DNA of 64,000 bases, taken from NCBI RefSeq assembly GCF_024347095.1, contig NZ_AP024904.1, forward strand, positions 496,001-560,000, in the 5' to 3' direction. The DNA comes from Vibrio rhizosphaerae. GTDB lineage: Bacteria > Pseudomonadota > Gammaproteobacteria > Enterobacterales > Vibrionaceae. Below the pieces are notes generated by a model. That model was not told the DNA's origin. It worked only from the letters and a program-made list of their open reading frames with translations, and searched no databases. The position numbers were made by a program, and so were the translations under genes. Positions 37,442 through 46,895 of this stretch are shown piece after piece; position 1 is the first letter of the stretch, and each line of letters starts with the position of its first letter.

Positions 37442-38389
37442 ATGACCATTGCAAGAGCACAGTTAGTTTCTCCTGAGATCACCGCCTACTATCATTGCGT
37501 CTCACGTTGTGTCCGACGTGCCTTCTTGTGCGGTGAAGACCAACTCACTGGTAAATCCTACGAACACCGACGTTATTGGGTTGAGCAACGTATTTTGACT
37601 TTAGCCCAAGTATTCTGTATCGATATCTGCGCCTATGCCGTAATGAGCAACCATTATCATTTGGTTGTTCATATTAATCAGAAAAAAGCAGAACATTTAT
37701 CAGATCGCGAAGTCGTTGAGCGTTGGGGGAAAGAGCATCGATTACCACTTTTGCTCCTTAAATATCTAAAAAATCAGCTCACGACAGCTGAAATACATAC
37801 CTGTCGAAAGATCATCCACGTCTGGCGACAACGACTTTACTCTCTCAGCTGGCTGATGAAAGAGCTCAACTTCAGTATTGCAAAACAAGCGAATCAGGAA
37901 GATCAGTGTCGTGGGCATTTCTGGGAAGGCCGATTCAAATCTCAGGCATTACTGGATGAGAAAGCACTGCTGGCAGCAATGGCCTATACAGATCTCAACC
38001 CAGTTCGAGCTGGTATCGCTCAAACACCTGAAAGTTCAGAATATACATCAATCAAAAGACGGCTTGATTTACGAAATACAGGTCAATCCTCATCATTAGG
38101 ACTCTTTTCATTTGTTGGTGAATCAAAGCCTGATGGTATTCCATTCCGCCTGATTGATTATATTGAGTGGGTTGATTGGATTGGACGACAAGTCCGAGAA
38201 GGAAAACCCGGCCATATTGACAACAAACAGCCAACCATTCTTATCCGATTATCTGTCAGTAATACCAACGGCTTTGACTTATGTACCCGACTAGAGCGAA
38301 AACGATGTTTATGGGTTGGTTCATCGACGCAACTTCAAGCCGTTAAAAATCAATTAAAACGCCAACGGTTACATGGTGTATCAATATAA
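37442..38389 (+). mobile_element. REP-associated (RAYT-type) Y1/HUH transposase
   Basis: A 315-residue protein of the IS200-like Y1 transposase superfamily in its REP-associated form. The HUH motif is NHYHLVVH (His71, His73), preceded by ICAYAVMSN. The C-terminal motif GHFWEGRFKSQALLDEKAL near 158-176, followed by AYTDLNPVRAG near 181-191, is diagnostic for RAYT-like proteins. The helix that normally carries the catalytic Tyr reads MKELNFSIAKQAN here, with Ile and Gln where I expect Tyr; Tyr133 and Tyr182 are other candidates. Start ATG 37442 has no strong ribosome site. The gene is flanked by GGACAGAC copies upstream and GTCTGTCC copies downstream, in inverted orientation, and is the only transposase gene in the window. 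Confidence 0.9.
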
Positions 38390-38536
38390 ATATCGATTCA
38401 AAAAACTCTGCGCTGTATCCATCCCCTTCCCACAAATCGCTAAGTCAGTCGCCATAACATTAGCCCATAAAGGGCGCTTATCTATCAGTCAATTTTCTTA
38501 ATTCATCTCAGAAGCGGCCTTATCTCATCCTGCTAG
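38390..38536. other. Spacer between transposase and duplicated block
   Basis: No gene or repeat is visible in these 147 bp other than ordinary AT-rich sequence. Confidence 0.4.
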
Positions 38537-38830
38537 GGAATCAATATAATTTTCAGATATGATGTCTTTCACTGTATTCCGTTAAAGTGCTGTCCCTTGT
38601 ATTGTTGGACTTAAAATGTGTGTCCTCGTAATTACTACGGAATTCCGGTGTCTGTCCTCATAATTCTGGAATCAATATAATTTTCAGATATGATGTCTTT
38701 CACTGTATTCCGTTAAAGTGCTGTCCCTTGTATTGGTCCCTTGTATTGTGATATGGACTTAAAATGTGTCCTTGTAATTAATTAATCATCTCCTCGTAAT
38801 TAGAATTCCGGTGTCTGTCCTCATAATTCT
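38537..38830. repeat. Duplicated block downstream of the transposase
   Basis: A 68-bp segment at 38537-38604 (from GGAATCAATATAATTTTC to CCTTGTATTG) recurs without a mismatch at 38668-38735. Each copy is followed by a looser copy of TGGACTTAAAATGTG and of GAATTCCGGTGTCTGTCCTC, with GTCTGTCC at 38650 and 38813. The unit is therefore about 131 bp for the first copy and slightly longer for the second. This looks like a tandem duplication of a transposase-end region. Confidence 0.9.
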
Positions 38831-38932
38831 TCCTCTTGTGACTTCCCAGCGGTTATGGCAGATTAGCTATTCAAATATGTCTGAGCTACATGTTGTTTAT
38901 CCATTTCAACTTATTATGGTCTCCCATCCTTT

Positions 38933-40114
38933 ATGAAAAAGCTTTCAAAACCATGGCTGTTATTCGCTATCATATTATTTCTCGCACTCTCCATCGGTAT
39001 CGTCTATTGGTGGCAGCAGCCTGAGCCGCAACCGGTTTATGCGACACAAACAGTCAAAAGAGGACACATTGAAAATAATGTCCTTGCAAACGGGATGTTA
39101 CAAGCATCTAAACTTGTCAATGTGGGGGCTCAGGTTTCCGGTCAGGTTGTCAATTTACCCGTCAAGCTGGGGGAACAAGTTAAACAAGGGCAGCTCATCG
39201 CACAAATCGATAGCTTGACACAACAGAATAGTCTCAAAGAGTCTCTCGCTTCTCTCGCGAGTTTGAGAGCACAATATCGTGCCAAACAAGCACAAATTCG
39301 TCAGGCTCAACTGGCCTATGCCCGTCAAAAGGCGATGCTGGCAGACAATGCCAGCTCTAAAGCCGATTATGAATTAGCCGAGTCGAATCTTGCTGTCTAT
39401 CAAGCAGAATTAGATCAACTCAATGCGGGTATCGAACAAGCTGAGATCAATGTGGATTCGGCTAAAGTTGATCTGGGTTATACAACCATTTCAGCGCCGA
39501 TGGATGGCACGGTTGTATATACCGCAGTCGAAGTAGGTCAAACCGTCAATGCTAACCAGACAACACCGACAATTGTTGAATTGGCAGACTTGAAACAAAT
39601 GACCGTGAAAGCCGAAATATCCGAAGCCGATGTCATACACGTTCATCCGGGGCAACCTGTCTATTTCACGATCCTCGGCCAGCCTCATCATCGTTATCAC
39701 GCGATATTACGGGCCATTGAACCCGGTCCGACGGTGATGGATGGTGATGATAGTGATATGAAATCGAACGATTCTGAAGCGATCTACTATAACGGTCTGT
39801 TTGATGTTGAGAATCCCGATGGTGTGCTACGTATCGGGATGACTGCACAAGTAACCATCGTCCTCAATCAATCGGATAATGTGTTGATAATTCCTGCTCA
39901 AATCTTACGCCCCAGCGATAAAGATCCCAATGGTTACCAAGTTCCGGTATTGGTGAATGGTGAAGTCGAATTTCGTGATGTCACGATTGGTATTAATAAT
40001 AAAGTTCGTGCGGAAGTCCTCAGCGGCCTGAATGAAGGTGATAAAGTGATTCTCAGTTTACCAAGCGGTGAGTCATATACACCCCGTCGTTTCCGCCGCT
40101 CAATGGGGATGTAA
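38933..40114 (+). CDS. macA: MacA-like periplasmic adaptor
   Basis: A 393-residue membrane-fusion protein that links MacB to an outer membrane channel. There is an uncleaved N-terminal membrane helix (residues 8-26), the lipoyl half-motif VGAQVSGQVVNLPVKLGEQV near 63-82, a long helical hairpin at about 95-175, and the second lipoyl half SAPMDGTVVYTAVEVGQTV near 187. The beta-barrel and membrane-proximal domains follow. It starts a macA-macB-OMF operon with a 3-bp gap. Confidence 0.93.
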   Translation: MKKLSKPWLLFAIILFLALSIGIVYWWQQPEPQPVYATQTVKRGHIENNVLANGMLQASKLVNVGAQVSGQVVNLPVKLGEQVKQGQLIAQIDSLTQQNSLKESLASLASLRAQYRAKQAQIRQAQLAYARQKAMLADNASSKADYELAESNLAVYQAELDQLNAGIEQAEINVDSAKVDLGYTTISAPMDGTVVYTAVEVGQTVNANQTTPTIVELADLKQMTVKAEISEADVIHVHPGQPVYFTILGQPHHRYHAILRAIEPGPTVMDGDDSDMKSNDSEAIYYNGLFDVENPDGVLRIGMTAQVTIVLNQSDNVLIIPAQILRPSDKDPNGYQVPVLVNGEVEFRDVTIGINNKVRAEVLSGLNEGDKVILSLPSGESYTPRRFRRSMGM

Positions 40115-40117
40115 GAC

Positions 40118-42058
40118 ATGAAGGCTCCATTACTTCATTTGTCCGGCGTATCACGGACGTTTCCCGCCGGGGAGCAAACGCTGACCGTCCTGAAAGATAT
40201 TGATCTCACGATTGAACGCGGTGAAATGGTCGCGATTGTCGGTGCCTCCGGTTCGGGGAAATCAACACTGATGAACATTCTTGGTTGTCTTGATAAACCT
40301 TCACAAGGCAACTATCTGATCAACGGCCAAGATACCTCAATCATGCGAGGGGATGAATTGGCCCAACTGCGCCGGGAGTATTTTGGATTTATCTTCCAGC
40401 GTTATCATTTATTAGGTGACTTAACTGCGGTTGATAACGTGGAAGTCCCTGCGGTTTATGCAGGAAAAGCACGTAAAAGCCGACGGGAAAGAGCGCGTCA
40501 ACTGTTGGCACGTCTTGGATTGGGCGAACGTCTCGATCACAAACCCAGCCAGCTCAGTGGAGGACAACAACAGCGGGTCAGCGTTGCCCGGGCGCTCATC
40601 AACGGAGGCGATGTCATCTTAGCCGATGAGCCCACTGGCGCATTGGACAGCCATAGCGGCGAAGAAATGCTCAAGCTGTTACAAGAGCTGCATCAAGATG
40701 GTCACACGATTATTATCGTGACACACGATATGCACGTTGCCCAATTTGCGGATCGGATCATTGAGATTAAAGACGGTGAAATCATTCGTGATCAACAGCA
40801 TCATAAACAACGAGGCAACACACCCCGAGAAAATCCCGCACCGCAGGCACGACGCTGGTTCAACGGGGATCGCTATATTGAGGCATTCAAAATGGCCTTG
40901 CTCGCGATGTCGAGCCATCGTCTCCGAACTTTTTTGACTATGTTGGGCATTATTATCGGCATTGCGTCGGTCGTCTCCGTGGTGGCCTTAGGGACCGGAT
41001 CACGACAAGCCATTCTGAAAAATATCAGTTCAATGGGGACCAATACCATTGATATCCGGCCGGGAAGCGGATTTGGAGACCGACGCGCCAACCGAATCAG
41101 AACGCTAAGTGCCAGTGATGGCAATGCGCTGAAAACACTACCTTTTGTCGACAGTGTCACCCCGTCGATCAGTAGTAGTGTCACCATTCGCTATACCAAT
41201 CAGGCCGTGACAGCAAGTATTGAAGGCGTCGGTCCTGAATATTTCCGAGTCAGAGGCTATGAGATTGCGAATGGGCAATACTGGGATCGCAACAGTGTTC
41301 AGTCGCTCGCTCAGGAAGCAGTCATTGATCATAATACCAAACAGGAACTCTTCCCGAACAGCGACCCGATTGGTCAGGTTATTTTTCTCAATACATTGCC
41401 TGTGAGAATTATTGGTGTTACGCAGCCAAGAGAAAGTGCATTCGGCAATAATGATTCACTGAAAGTCTGGGTGCCCTATACCACGGTATCCGGCCGAATG
41501 TTGGGTCGCCCTCATCTGGACAGGCTCACGGTCAGGATCAATGATACAGCCCCCAGTCAGGCTGCTGAACAGGCAATCATTGCATTGCTGAAAATGCGCC
41601 ACGGTACGCAAGATTTCTTCACGATTAATACGGACACCATCCGCCAGAATATTGAAAGAACAACGGCAACCATGACCCTGCTTATTTCCGCAATTGCCGT
41701 GATCTCACTGATTGTCGGTGGTATCGGTGTGATGAATATTATGCTGGTTTCCGTCACAGAAAGAACCCGGGAAATCGGCGTGCGCATGGCCGTCGGGGCA
41801 CGGCAAAGTGATATCTTACGTCAGTTTCTGATCGAAGCGGTGCTGGTTTGTCTTAGTGGAGGTGTATTAGGAATTTTACTCGCCTTTTTGATCGGCGTGT
41901 TATTTTCGTATGGCGGTGGAAATTTCCAGATGATTTACTCCACCACATCCATTATTACCGCATTTCTCTGCTCGACACTCATCGGTGTCCTGTTCGGATT
42001 TTTGCCCGCACGTAATGCTGCACGTCTGGATCCAATCGAAGCGCTGGCAAGGGATTAA
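40118..42058 (+). CDS. macB: MacB-like ABC transporter
   Basis: A 646-residue protein with an N-terminal ATPase and C-terminal FtsX-type membrane domain. Walker [21 protein letters not shown] is near residue 43, the signature [15 protein letters not shown] near 146 and Walker [14 protein letters not shown] near 167. A membrane helix starts near 273 ([15 protein letters not shown]), and after the large periplasmic domain, three C-terminal helices carry the family motif [17 protein letters not shown]. This is a mechanotransmission pump exporting macrolides, peptides or other amphiphiles in the periplasm. Confidence 0.95.
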   Translation: MKAPLLHLSGVSRTFPAGEQTLTVLKDIDLTIERGEMVAIVGASGSGKSTLMNILGCLDKPSQGNYLINGQDTSIMRGDELAQLRREYFGFIFQRYHLLGDLTAVDNVEVPAVYAGKARKSRRERARQLLARLGLGERLDHKPSQLSGGQQQRVSVARALINGGDVILADEPTGALDSHSGEEMLKLLQELHQDGHTIIIVTHDMHVAQFADRIIEIKDGEIIRDQQHHKQRGNTPRENPAPQARRWFNGDRYIEAFKMALLAMSSHRLRTFLTMLGIIIGIASVVSVVALGTGSRQAILKNISSMGTNTIDIRPGSGFGDRRANRIRTLSASDGNALKTLPFVDSVTPSISSSVTIRYTNQAVTASIEGVGPEYFRVRGYEIANGQYWDRNSVQSLAQEAVIDHNTKQELFPNSDPIGQVIFLNTLPVRIIGVTQPRESAFGNNDSLKVWVPYTTVSGRMLGRPHLDRLTVRINDTAPSQAAEQAIIALLKMRHGTQDFFTINTDTIRQNIERTTATMTLLISAIAVISLIVGGIGVMNIMLVSVTERTREIGVRMAVGARQSDILRQFLIEAVLVCLSGGVLGILLAFLIGVLFSYGGGNFQMIYSTTSIITAFLCSTLIGVLFGFLPARNAARLDPIEALARD

Positions 42059-42064
42059 TGACCA

Positions 42065-43480
42065 ATGAATTCAACAATGCTTAAACCATTTTTGGGTATA
42101 ACAATATCGACGCTCCTGCTTGCGGGATGTACCGCAACCCGCACTGAGTTCAAACCACCGCAAGTCGAAATCCCCGCGGCATGGCAAACTCAGCAGGTCA
42201 GCGATCAAGTTAGCCTCAATCCATGGTGGGAACGCTTTAACGACCCGGAACTCAACCAGCTCATTCAACAGATGTTACATATCAATAATGATCTGGCACT
42301 GGCCACCCTCACCCTGCAAAAAGCACGTCTGGAAGCCGGCTTGAGTGAAACCGAACAGTACCCTCAATTATCATCAACGCTGACAACTTCACACTCGAAA
42401 CGGCTGGACTCTGGCAACAATAGTCAAAGTTACTCCGCCAATCTTGCTGTTCGCTATGAATTAGATCTCTGGGGGCGTGTCGCATCATCCGTCAATGCCA
42501 CACAATGGACAGCGATTGCCAGTGAAGCCGACCGGGAAAGTACGGCACAAAGTCTTGTTGCAACAACAGCATCCCTCTATTGGCAAATGGGATATCTCAA
42601 AGATCGGATCGCCCTGAGCAACAAGAGCATCGCCTACGCCAAACAGATTCTGGCGCTGGCACAACGACAATATCGCAGTGGCGCGGTTTCCGAATTAGAT
42701 GTGCTGGAAGCCAAACGCAGTTTAGCCGGACAACAAGCCGCCCATAGTGATTTGCTGCAATCTTTAACCGAAGCAGAGAACGCGATGGCGATTCTCTTCA
42801 ATCAACCACCGAGGGAAAGTCGGTTACAAATTCAGTCACTTCCTCAAGGGCCGATTCCTGAGATCGCCGCTGGTGTTCCGGCGGATCTGTTAGTCAGACG
42901 GCCGGATGTCAAAGCGGCACTTTATGAACTGAAATCAGCGCTGGCAACCCAAGATGCTACCGTAGCAGGGTATTTACCAACCCTGACATTGACTGGCTCT
43001 GTTGGTGACTCTTCCTCGCAATTGCGCGATCTTCTGACCGATCCGCTCGGAACACTGGGGGCAGAACTGATCCTGCCTTTTTTACAATGGGATAAAATGT
43101 CACTGAACCGAAAAATCGCTCAGACCAATTACCAAACGGCCATCGTCAACTATCGTCAAACGCTCTATACCGCCATGAAGGATGTTGATAATGCCCTTTC
43201 AGCCAAAAAGCACTATCAATATCAGGGATTGAGACTTCAGGAGCAATATGATGCAGCGACAGCTGCAGAGCAGATTTATGCCAGTCAGTACCATCACGGT
43301 GCAGTCAGTATTCGAGACTGGCTGGATGCACAAGAGACTCAGCGCAATGCTCAGGAATCGTTACTGGAAAATCGCTACAACCAGTATCAAATTCAGGCCA
43401 CGGTGTATCAGGCGCTGGGAGGGAGTGATATTGCGCCGCCACTCACGGCTCGCAAGCTTAACTTGCCAGTGGAGAAATAA
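42065..43480 (+). CDS. Outer membrane factor lipoprotein, NodT/TolC family
   Basis: A 471-residue channel protein with a lipobox (LLLAGC, Cys about residue 22). The repeated OMF architecture is present: WWERFNDPELNQLIQQ near 53-68, then DLLVRRPDVKAALYEL near 280, GYLPTLTLTGSVGDSSS near 303-320, and the final helical barrel RQTLYTAMKDVDNALSAK. It is third in the macAB operon and supplies the outer membrane exit, so the tripartite pump can be built from one transcript. Confidence 0.93.
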   Translation: MNSTMLKPFLGITISTLLLAGCTATRTEFKPPQVEIPAAWQTQQVSDQVSLNPWWERFNDPELNQLIQQMLHINNDLALATLTLQKARLEAGLSETEQYPQLSSTLTTSHSKRLDSGNNSQSYSANLAVRYELDLWGRVASSVNATQWTAIASEADRESTAQSLVATTASLYWQMGYLKDRIALSNKSIAYAKQILALAQRQYRSGAVSELDVLEAKRSLAGQQAAHSDLLQSLTEAENAMAILFNQPPRESRLQIQSLPQGPIPEIAAGVPADLLVRRPDVKAALYELKSALATQDATVAGYLPTLTLTGSVGDSSSQLRDLLTDPLGTLGAELILPFLQWDKMSLNRKIAQTNYQTAIVNYRQTLYTAMKDVDNALSAKKHYQYQGLRLQEQYDAATAAEQIYASQYHHGAVSIRDWLDAQETQRNAQESLLENRYNQYQIQATVYQALGGSDIAPPLTARKLNLPVEK

Positions 43481-43487
43481 AGATCAT

Positions 43488-43513
43488 AAAAGGCCAGTGT
43501 ACACTGGCCTTTT
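43488..43513. terminator. Bidirectional terminator between the OMF and SH3 genes
   Basis: AAAAGGCCAGTGT pairs perfectly with ACACTGGCCTTTT. T-runs follow on both strands, and the element sits between convergent genes 8 bp after the OMF stop. Confidence 0.92.
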
Positions 43514-43543
43514 TATACTCGCATCACAGCTTCAGTACACGCC

Positions 43544-43912
43544 TCAAAAATTAGAGGGCTGATATTTCAGATATCGTCCACTTACCCAAGCCACTTCATT
43601 GCGGAACTGAATCATCGCCCAGCCTTGTGAAAACCGATAAACATAAATGTTTTCACCATACGCCAACTGACCAACCGGGCGCCCATCCAATAAGTTATCC
43701 CCTCGCACATTCAACCGTTTTGCGGTCACTACATAATGACCCGCTCCCCGGTAAAGCTTTTTCCGGCTCATTTTCTGCGCGGACGACTGATGAGCGTTTT
43801 TCTGAACTTGATAACATGCCTGTCCCTTCAAACAGCTATTGGCCTGAGCGGTCAATGTGAAAGACAATCCCAGACAGCACAACATTATTATTTTCATACG
43901 TTTTTTCATCAT
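43544..43912 (-). CDS. Small exported SH3-domain protein
   Basis: A protein of about 122 residues with a signal peptide (IIMLCCLGLSFTLTAQA) and a bacterial SH3 domain at the C-terminus: YVVTAKRLNVRGDNLLDGRP, then QLAYGENIYVYRFSQGWAMI and VAWVSGRYLKY. Such domains bind peptidoglycan or other envelope ligands. The mature N-terminus reads NSCLKGQACYQVQKN, where KGQA is encoded by a variant repeat at 43818. Met at 43912, 43909 and 43897 are all possible starts. The function is unknown. Confidence 0.8.
   Translation of the reverse strand: MMKKRMKIIMLCCLGLSFTLTAQANSCLKGQACYQVQKNAHQSSAQKMSRKKLYRGAGHYVVTAKRLNVRGDNLLDGRPVGQLAYGENIYVYRFSQGWAMIQFRNEVAWVSGRYLKYQPSNF
43818..43825 (-). repeat. Variant GGACAGGC repeat in the SH3-protein gene
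   Basis: GCCTGTCC is a one-base variant of the core. It is read as KGQA in the sense direction, just after the predicted signal peptide, as in the alpha-galactosidase gene. Confidence 0.6.
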
Positions 43913-44057
43913 TCTTATACTTTTTTGATATACATCCAGCGATATCGACAAAATGAAACATGTCGCACTGACACATATTCTATACACAACTGTTCTCAAT
44001 ATACAGTTGCCTGACAACAATTACATTGCCTAATTCAGTATATGAATTATTCAACGC

Positions 44058-44531
44058 TCAACACGACACTTTAAAACGATGAATGATCTGGTTGGCACTA
44101 CCGCGCCATAACAGTGCCGGGTCATATTGCGCCTGTTCAAATTTGCCATCGATCAATACATCGATCATCTCGACAATAGCACGCTGTTGCTCTGATAAGT
44201 CACCCAGTGTATATCCGGTCCACATCCAGATATCCTTACCGGGACACTCATCTCTAACCCTTTTCACGAGTTGATAAATAGCCGTTAAATTGGCGGGGTG
44301 AAGCGGATCGCCCCCCGATAACGACAACCCACGGCGCTTGATACGGGTGTCTTGTAAATCGGCGATAATCTGATCTTCCAGTGCTTGCGTAAATGGATGA
44401 CCAGAATCGGGAGACCATGTACATTGGTTATAACAGCCCCGGCATTGATGCTCGCACCCTGATACAAACAGGGTGCAACGCGTGCCCTCACCGTTGACCA
44501 CATCAACCTGATGATATTGATGATAATTCAT
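44058..44531 (-). CDS. nrdG: Anaerobic ribonucleotide reductase activating protein
   Basis: A 157-residue radical-SAM activase that generates the glycyl radical on NrdD. The cluster motif SGCEHQCRGCYNQCTW near residues 25-40 provides CxxxCxxC. SLSGGDPLHPANL near 70-82 is the SAM-binding GGD segment. It lies 5 bp after nrdD. Confidence 0.97.
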   Translation of the reverse strand: MNYHQYHQVDVVNGEGTRCTLFVSGCEHQCRGCYNQCTWSPDSGHPFTQALEDQIIADLQDTRIKRRGLSLSGGDPLHPANLTAIYQLVKRVRDECPGKDIWMWTGYTLGDLSEQQRAIVEMIDVLIDGKFEQAQYDPALLWRGSANQIIHRFKVSC

Positions 44532-44536
44532 AGCAA

Positions 44537-46657
44537 TTACAGATGTTTGACCCGGCGTTTGACTTCTTCCTGCTTACCGAAATTGAACGGACGCGCATCC
44601 GGGCTGCCTAAATAACCGCACACCCGACGAATCACAGAGACTTTAGCCGGATCATGGTTACCACATTTCGGACACACAAATCCTTTACTGGTACAGGAAA
44701 ACTCTCCGGTATAACCGCACGTATAACATTCATCGATTGGGGTATTGGTACCGTAGTAAGGCACCCGGCTGTAGCTGTAATCCCAGACATTCTCCAACGC
44801 TTCCACATTACGCTGCATATTCGGGAACTCGCCGTAACAGATAAAGCCACCGCTAGAAATCGCCGGATATGGCATCTCAAAGTCAATCTTGTCGTACGGA
44901 TTCACTTTTTTCTCAACATCAAGATGGAAACTGTTGGTGTAGTAGCCCTTATCTGTCACGCCATCGATCACACCAAACTCTTTGGCATCAATCCGGCAGA
45001 AACGATTACACAGGTTTTCACTCGGTGTCCCGTACAAACTGAAACCATAACCGGTCTCTTCTGCCCAGCGGTTGGTGGCGGCTTTGAGATAACCGATAAT
45101 CTTGATCGCTTCATCCCGGAGTTGTTGATGATCATAAACATGCTGTTGATCACCAAATAGTGCATTAATCGTTTCATGCACACCAATATATCCCAGTGAA
45201 ATCGAAGCCCGACCGTTTTTAAAAATATGTGCAATCGGCTCGTCGGCTTTCAGTCTGACACCACAAGCACCTTCCATATATAGAATTGGTGCCACCCGTG
45301 CCCGGACTTTCTCTAACCGGCTGATTCGGGTTTCTAACGCCCGACGTGCCAGCAACAAACGTTCATCGAGAATTTGATAGAAACGGGTCAAATCCCCTTT
45401 GGCCTGCAATGCAATCCGCGGCAGATTGAGACTCACAACACCGAGATTATTTCGGCCATCATGAATGAGCTGGCCATCTTCTTCATAAGGACTGAGGAAA
45501 CTCCGACACCCCATCGGGGTTTTAAAGGAACCGGTCACTTCAACCACGCGATCGTAGTTCAGAATATCCGGATACATCCGCTTAGTCGCACAATCGAGCG
45601 CCAGTTGCTTAATATCATAATTGGGATCACCCACTTGATAATTTAAGCCGTCTTTAATAGCAAAAACGAGCTTCGGAAAAACAGCTGTTTTATGATTTTT
45701 GCCTAAACCGGCAATCCGGTTTTTCAGAATAGAGATTTGAATCAACCGCGATGCCCAACTGGTTCCTAACCCAAAACCGAAAGTCACAAAAGGCGTCTGT
45801 CCATTTGCTGTGTGCAAGGTGTTGACCTCATACTCCAGCGACTGGAATGCGTCATAACACTCTTTTTCTGTCCGAGCCATCGCAAAGGATTCGGGATCGT
45901 GAATATCCCATTCGTGGGCAATCGCGAGATGTTTCTGATAACTGGCCTGAACGTAGGGTGCCAATATTTCATCAATGCGATTGATGGTTGTCCCCCCGTA
46001 AATATGACTGGCAACCTGAGCTATAATCTGGGCCGTCACAGCAGTGGCCGTCGAGATCGATTTCGGTGTGTCGATTTCTGCATTGCCCATTTTAAAGCCG
46101 TGCGTCAACATCCCTTTCAAATCAATCAACATGCAGTTGAACATCGGGAAGAAAGGCGCGTAATCCAAATCATGATAGTGAATATCACCGACTTCATGAG
46201 CTTGAACGATATCACGAGGCAGAATACGAGTCTTCGCGTAGTGTTTTGCAACAATTCCAGCCAGCAAGTCACGCTGAGTCGGAATGACTTTGCCATCTTT
46301 ATTGGCGTTCTCATTCAGCAGATCGGCATTACTCTCATTGATTAAGCCTTCGATTTCTCGGGTCAGCGCACTCTGTTTTTCCCGGGCAATATCACGATCA
46401 TGACGATATTCGATATAAGAACGAGCCAGCGATTTATACGGCCCCTGCATCAGCTCGTTTTCGACTAACGTTTGAATTTCTGCAATATGAACTTCTTTGT
46501 AATCCTTGAGCTTCAGCTCAACAGCCAGCGCAACATTTAAGGCATAGATGGCCAGTTCTTGATCAGCATGTTCGGCTGCGGCTTCGACCGCAGCCTGAAT
46601 TCTGTCGCGATGAAACGCAGCTCTAGAACCATCACGTTTGATTACAATCGGTTTCAC
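44537..46657 (-). CDS. nrdD: Anaerobic (class III) ribonucleoside-triphosphate reductase
   Basis: A 706-residue oxygen-sensitive enzyme that makes deoxynucleotides without oxygen. An N-terminal ATP-cone (KRDGSRAAFHRDRIQAAVEA) is followed by the barrel with DIHYHDLDYAPFFPMFNC near 165. The C-terminal zinc site is CYTCGYTGEF and CPKCGNHD, and the glycyl-radical motif is RRVCGYLGSPDARPFN, with Gly in VCGY. It begins the nrdD-nrdG operon, under an FNR-type site upstream. Confidence 0.97.
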   Translation of the reverse strand: MKPIVIKRDGSRAAFHRDRIQAAVEAAAEHADQELAIYALNVALAVELKLKDYKEVHIAEIQTLVENELMQGPYKSLARSYIEYRHDRDIAREKQSALTREIEGLINESNADLLNENANKDGKVIPTQRDLLAGIVAKHYAKTRILPRDIVQAHEVGDIHYHDLDYAPFFPMFNCMLIDLKGMLTHGFKMGNAEIDTPKSISTATAVTAQIIAQVASHIYGGTTINRIDEILAPYVQASYQKHLAIAHEWDIHDPESFAMARTEKECYDAFQSLEYEVNTLHTANGQTPFVTFGFGLGTSWASRLIQISILKNRIAGLGKNHKTAVFPKLVFAIKDGLNYQVGDPNYDIKQLALDCATKRMYPDILNYDRVVEVTGSFKTPMGCRSFLSPYEEDGQLIHDGRNNLGVVSLNLPRIALQAKGDLTRFYQILDERLLLARRALETRISRLEKVRARVAPILYMEGACGVRLKADEPIAHIFKNGRASISLGYIGVHETINALFGDQQHVYDHQQLRDEAIKIIGYLKAATNRWAEETGYGFSLYGTPSENLCNRFCRIDAKEFGVIDGVTDKGYYTNSFHLDVEKKVNPYDKIDFEMPYPAISSGGFICYGEFPNMQRNVEALENVWDYSYSRVPYYGTNTPIDECYTCGYTGEFSCTSKGFVCPKCGNHDPAKVSVIRRVCGYLGSPDARPFNFGKQEEVKRRVKHL

Positions 46658-46693
46658 TTTATCTCCTTACCCCTTCATCGTTCACCTTGGGTG

Positions 46694-46746
46694 AAACACA
46701 CGATATAGGGTTTCATATCGTTACATCAACACTACATATTGTAGTG
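46694..46746. promoter_or_regulatory. Candidate paired NrdR boxes upstream of nrdD
   Basis: ACACTACATATTGTAGT (46730-46746) is a near-perfect palindrome resembling the NrdR box, and AACACACGATATAGGGTTT about 32 bp away toward the gene is a weaker match. NrdR boxes typically occur in pairs at about three helical turns, upstream of ribonucleotide reductase operons. The second box is clear; the first is tentative. Confidence 0.5.
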
Positions 46747-46775
46747 CATTTAACGAAAAGCCCTCTGCACATGTA

Positions 46776-46789
46776 TTGATCAGGATCAA
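46776..46789. promoter_or_regulatory. FNR-type site upstream of nrdD
   Basis: TTGATCAGGATCAA matches the FNR consensus TTGAT-N4-ATCAA at all ten defined positions. It lies about 120 bp upstream of the nrdD start, in a position suited to activation without oxygen, consistent with the enzyme's oxygen sensitivity. Confidence 0.85.
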
Positions 46790-46895
46790 CAAAGCACAGT
46801 GAACGGATAAGATAAACACGATTATTATCAGCAGATCTCATTTATGAAAGAACATCGCTGAAAACAGAAATTTTTTCGCCACCCAGGTGGATTTT

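Noticed and set aside
37102..38830. Complete insertion sequence around the transposase.
   Set aside because: I cannot define exact termini or a target-site duplication, so I report the gene and flanking repeats separately.
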